Shown: positions 63,773 through 64,000 of the stretch, piece by piece | How positions within the stretch are numbered: the stretch's first letter is position 1 | Layout: each line of letters starts with the position of its first letter | DNA from: Euryodendron excelsum | Lineage: Eukaryota > Streptophyta > Magnoliopsida > Ericales > Pentaphylacaceae | Direction: 5' to 3' | Assembly: GCA_033060915.1 (NCBI GenBank) | Contig: CM065390.1 | Coordinates: 20,472,501 to 20,536,500 of the forward strand | DNA length: 64,000 bases | Made by a program: the position numbers and the translations under genes | The notes under the pieces: model-generated | What the model was told of the DNA's origin: nothing | The model's database searches: none | The model's input: the letters and a program-made list of their open reading frames with translations, nothing else

Positions 63773-64000
63773 CTGCAGAGCAAAAATGGAACTTATATGA
63801 TTTGCATGTCACAATAATTGTTCAATCATATACATCAACTTGCAGTTATCAGTAAACTTCCCCCCACCCCAAAAAATAAAATAAAATAAAGAAGCAGTGG
63901 AATTACTAAATTCTTATTTATCATTTTAGCAGGACCTCAGCCACTTATCAAAAGATAACAAGACTAAAAGCATTTTCCTTTTTTGGGGAGTTGTTTCAAT

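Larger units (their letters stand above)
59144..64000. repeat. Segmental tandem duplication, copy C (partial)
   Basis: It matches copy B from about 46236 to 51130 and is cut by the window end. It follows B without spacer. It shares B-type bases where A differs, for example GTAGCCTGTGGGGTG downstream of the gene and a Ser codon at residue 353. Confidence 0.92.

Overview
The window is nuclear DNA from a eudicot plant. This is shown by many-exon genes with short GT-AG introns in AT-rich DNA, LTR retrotransposons, small foldback transposons, GA/CT microsatellites, and plant-type gene families (an A20/AN1 stress-associated protein, a MORF/RRM organelle RNA-editing factor, a HIAT1-like major facilitator). 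I cannot name the species.

Layout. (1) 1-15630 is duplication copy A: a broken A20/AN1 gene, then a complete 14-exon major-facilitator transporter on the minus strand. (2) 15631-17753 is non-coding and ends with a run of 34 G. (3) 17754-28860 is a retrotransposon nest: two long LTR-like arms of one family in opposite orientation, flanked by Ty1/copia-type pieces and a decayed gag. (4) 28861-33177 is mostly unrecognised and contains two surviving exons of a VPS4/SKD1 AAA ATPase. (5) 33178-37685 is a nine-exon ORRM1-type gene (two MORF boxes plus an RRM) on the minus strand, with an apparent one-base frameshift. (6) 37686-41606 is intergenic with a clean 1.3 kb solo LTR. (7) 41607-59143 is copy B: an intact A20/AN1 gene and a second intact 14-exon transporter. 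(8) 59144-64000 is copy C, joined directly to the end of B; it carries the last eight exons of a third transporter and runs off the window.

The main story is a tandem array of three HIAT1-like transporters. I rebuilt the exons by hand. A and B both give exactly 1344 coding bases (447 residues), with the same 14 exon lengths and phases. B and C share changes that A lacks, so C looks like the younger duplicate of B. The unit boundaries fall in one arm of a foldback element, and each copy has collected its own small transposons, which leave empty sites in its sister. The A20/AN1 gene survives only in B: copy A has a one-base deletion and has lost about 2 kb of upstream DNA.

I found no operon-like or multi-gene functional system. 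The most notable points are the recurrent duplication breakpoint, the foldback inserted just upstream of transporter A, a conserved GC-AG intron, an intron made mostly of a CT microsatellite, and the ORRM1 frameshift.
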